From NCBI GenBank assembly GCA_014360945.1, contig JACIWM010000020.1, positions 1-18,150 of the forward strand: DNA of 18,150 nt, written 5' to 3'. The position numbers were made by a program, and so were the translations under genes. Position 1 is the first letter of the stretch, and each line of letters starts with the position of its first letter. Source of the DNA: Candidatus Bipolaricaulota bacterium (GTDB taxonomy: Bacteria; Bipolaricaulota; Bipolaricaulia; Bipolaricaulales; Bipolaricaulaceae). Of this stretch, positions 11,738-18,150 are shown one piece after another. The notes beneath the pieces are model-generated. The model made no database searches. It was given only the letters and a program-made list of their open reading frames with translations, and was not told where the DNA came from.

Positions 11738-13075
11738 ATGGATGCTGCGAGTCTTTTGGTGTATGCCCTGTGTGCCTTGGCCGGAGTTTTGATTGGGGTT
11801 CTCATCAGCTCTTTCTTCCGCCGTGGACCTGATATCGGCCGCCTTGAACAGCGTATAAACGAGCTGCAGCAGCGCTTGGACGACTGGCAACGTGCCACCG
11901 CCACACAGCAACAAATTACCCAGCTTCAAAGCGATCTGGATGCCGCGCAAATATCCCTAACGGAGTTAGGAACGAAATTGGCCAGCCTAGGGGACTTTAC
12001 CCAAAACATTTTGCATCGGACGACAAGCGAAAGTTTGACCAGCGCCCTTACCAAACTGGGTGAGCTTCGCGAAGCCCTAAGCGCTGTGGCTCTGACCTTA
12101 TCGGACCAGTCTCGAGGAGACACGCAGCGCCACAGTGAGGTCTTGGGACGCCTACAGAAGGCCGCAGAGGATCTGGCCAAAGTTCAAACGACCCTCTCCG
12201 AAGTGAGCACGAATCTGCGCACTAGCCGCAGTGAACTTGGTGGTGCCATTGCCGTGGTCCAGCAGGACCTAAAAGTGGCAAAAAGCAAAGTGGAAGAGAT
12301 CAATCAGCGGGTGAGCGTCTTGATCAGCCTCAGCGAGGCGGTGGAAAGGATCGAGGACAACTTAGGCCAACTCACCAGTGCCCTTCTGGGTCGGGCAAGT
12401 GGCCGGGTCGGTGAGCAATTAGTGGAGGAGCTTTTGCAAGTGATCCCTGATGACTGGATTGAGCGTAATGCCAAGCTGGGCACAGGCGAGGTGGAGTTTG
12501 CCATCAAAATGCCCGGCGGGTACCTGATCCCCTTGGATAGCAAATTCGTCGCGCCTGAGCTTCTCCAGCGCCTCAAAGAGCTCGACGAAACGGACTCGCC
12601 CGAAATCCGTGCGGATTTGGAAAAGCAGCTAGAGCAGCAACTCCGAAAGCGTGCGGGGGAGGTGAAGAAATACTTGAGCGACCAGAAAACCCTGGGATTT
12701 GGCCTCGCTGCTGTTCCTGATCCAGTCTACGGATTTTGTCGGTACACCATCAAGCGGGTGGCCCAGGACTCCCAGGTGGTGGTCGTCCCCTACAGTTTGC
12801 TTTTGCCTTTTGTGCTGAGCCTTTACCTCATGGCTCAGCGGCTTGGCATATCCGCGCACTTAGGCGACACGCAGCAGGCCGTGGGCACAGCCCTCAGTTG
12901 CTTAGCGGAGGCCAAAGACAAGCTGGAGAACATGGTGAAACAGCTGACCGCCATTGGAAACCAGCGAGAAGAAGCGCTCAAGAAAGTTAATAAGGCCATT
13001 AGTGCTTTGGAGGATTTGAAAGGCGATCACAGCGGGCCAATCGCCACTCAAAGCGCAGAGAATCAGGTTGGCTAG
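11738..13075 (+). CDS. rmuC: RmuC-family protein, membrane-anchored coiled coil with nuclease-like core
   Basis: Protein of 445 aa with the full RmuC plan. Residues about 7-27 form a single N-terminal membrane segment (LLVYALCALAGVLIGVLIS), about 33-215 are mostly coiled coil, and 222-380 form the RmuC core. Core motifs: GRVGEQLVEELL (222-233, E226), EVEFAIKMPGG (251-261, E253) and LIPLDSKF (263-270, D267 and K269), which match the E, D/E and DxK positions of a PD-(D/E)XK-type fold. Chromosomal RmuC limits rearrangements between inverted repeats; its biochemical role is poorly defined. Here the gene is 6 nt after the methyltransferase and 15 nt before the large helicase, so it is a component of the operon. 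It may provide the nuclease or membrane tether of the system; this is inference. AAGGTGG (11722-11728) serves as ribosome binding site. Confidence 0.88.
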   Translation: MDAASLLVYALCALAGVLIGVLISSFFRRGPDIGRLEQRINELQQRLDDWQRATATQQQITQLQSDLDAAQISLTELGTKLASLGDFTQNILHRTTSESLTSALTKLGELREALSAVALTLSDQSRGDTQRHSEVLGRLQKAAEDLAKVQTTLSEVSTNLRTSRSELGGAIAVVQQDLKVAKSKVEEINQRVSVLISLSEAVERIEDNLGQLTSALLGRASGRVGEQLVEELLQVIPDDWIERNAKLGTGEVEFAIKMPGGYLIPLDSKFVAPELLQRLKELDETDSPEIRADLEKQLEQQLRKRAGEVKKYLSDQKTLGFGLAAVPDPVYGFCRYTIKRVAQDSQVVVVPYSLLLPFVLSLYLMAQRLGISAHLGDTQQAVGTALSCLAEAKDKLENMVKQLTAIGNQREEALKKVNKAISALEDLKGDHSGPIATQSAENQVG

Positions 13076-13090
13076 TTTTGGGAGTGAACC

Positions 13091-18052
<4,962 letters not shown>

Positions 18053-18055
18053 AAA

Positions 18056-18129
18056 TGGGTGGTGCAGGACTCGAACCTGCGACCCCACGCACGTCAAGCG
18101 TGTGCTCTACCAGGCTGAGCTAACCACCC
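18056..18129 (-). tRNA. tRNA-Val(GAC)
   Basis: Read on the - strand, all arms of a 74-nt tRNA pair: acceptor GGGTGGT/ACCACCC (18123-18129 with 18057-18063), D stem GCTC/GAGC, anticodon stem CACGC/GCGTG, T stem GCAGG/CCTGC with loop TTCGAGT, discriminator A (18056). The anticodon loop TTGACGT (18091-18097) gives anticodon GAC at 18093-18095, decoding GUC/GUU valine. CCA is not encoded; the tRNA is followed on its strand by TTTTTATTTT, which may end transcription. It is convergent with the defence-like operon. Confidence 0.95.
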
Positions 18130-18131
18130 TG

Positions 18132-18150
18132 AGGCGGCGCCCGGATTCGA
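18132..18150 (-). tRNA. 3' end of a tRNA, probably tRNA-Cys, cut by the window edge
   Basis: Read on the - strand the last 19 bases give T-loop TCGAAT, T-stem strand CCGGG, acceptor strand CGCCGCC and a terminal T. A U at discriminator position 73 is a mark of tRNA-Cys, and Cys followed by Val(GAC) is a known tRNA gene order in bacteria. It ends 2 nt before tRNA-Val, implying a joint transcript. Anticodon not in the window. Confidence 0.6.

Overview
The window is G+C-rich bacterial chromosome. All protein genes are on the + strand, and a tRNA cluster comes in on the - strand at the right edge. Codon use and base composition look even throughout. The phylum cannot be fixed from the sequence: the M42 peptidase, the Glu/Arg-rich proteins and a Cys-Val(GAC) tRNA order without encoded CCA would fit a thermophilic or deep-branching bacterium, but that is inference.

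Left part (about 1-3040) is ordinary metabolism: an M42-family metallo-aminopeptidase, then a 180-bp cluster of degenerate CCCTCTCCCC/GGGGAGAGGG palindromes, then an amidohydrolase resembling 8-oxoguanine/hydroxydechloroatrazine deaminases, overlapping by ATGA a MoaD/ThiS-type sulfur carrier. A weak intrinsic terminator closes this block.

Middle part (3114-3818) is a type II toxin-antitoxin pair: an AbrB-type antitoxin and a VapC-like PIN nuclease, with a well-spaced promoter carrying a direct repeat that may be its operator. About 690 bp without a convincing gene follow (3819-4510). They contain several hairpins, including a possible attenuator just upstream of the next gene.

Right part (4511-18052) is one tight operon of four large genes with gaps of 3, 6 and 15 nt: a DrmD-like SNF2-type helicase, an Eco57I/PglX/DrmMI-type N6-adenine methyltransferase, a membrane-anchored RmuC-family protein, and a 1653-residue DEAD/DEAH helicase that combines a helicase core, zinc ribbons, a DUF1998 region and a C-terminal Vsr/DUF559-like nuclease fold. 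The set resembles class 1 DISARM (drmD-drmMI-drmA-drmB-drmC). It has RmuC where no RmuC is expected, no separate drmB and no phospholipase-D gene drmC. I read it as a DISARM-related anti-phage/restriction system with an unusual composition. This is the most interesting content of the window.

The same palindromic repeat family that lies between the housekeeping genes has also inserted in frame at two places in the methyltransferase gene. One of these is a 30-bp tandem array that encodes decapeptide repeats. The operon ends 3 nt from the 3' end of a convergent tRNA-Val(GAC), itself next to a probable tRNA-Cys cut by the window edge. This is a typical edge for an inserted island.
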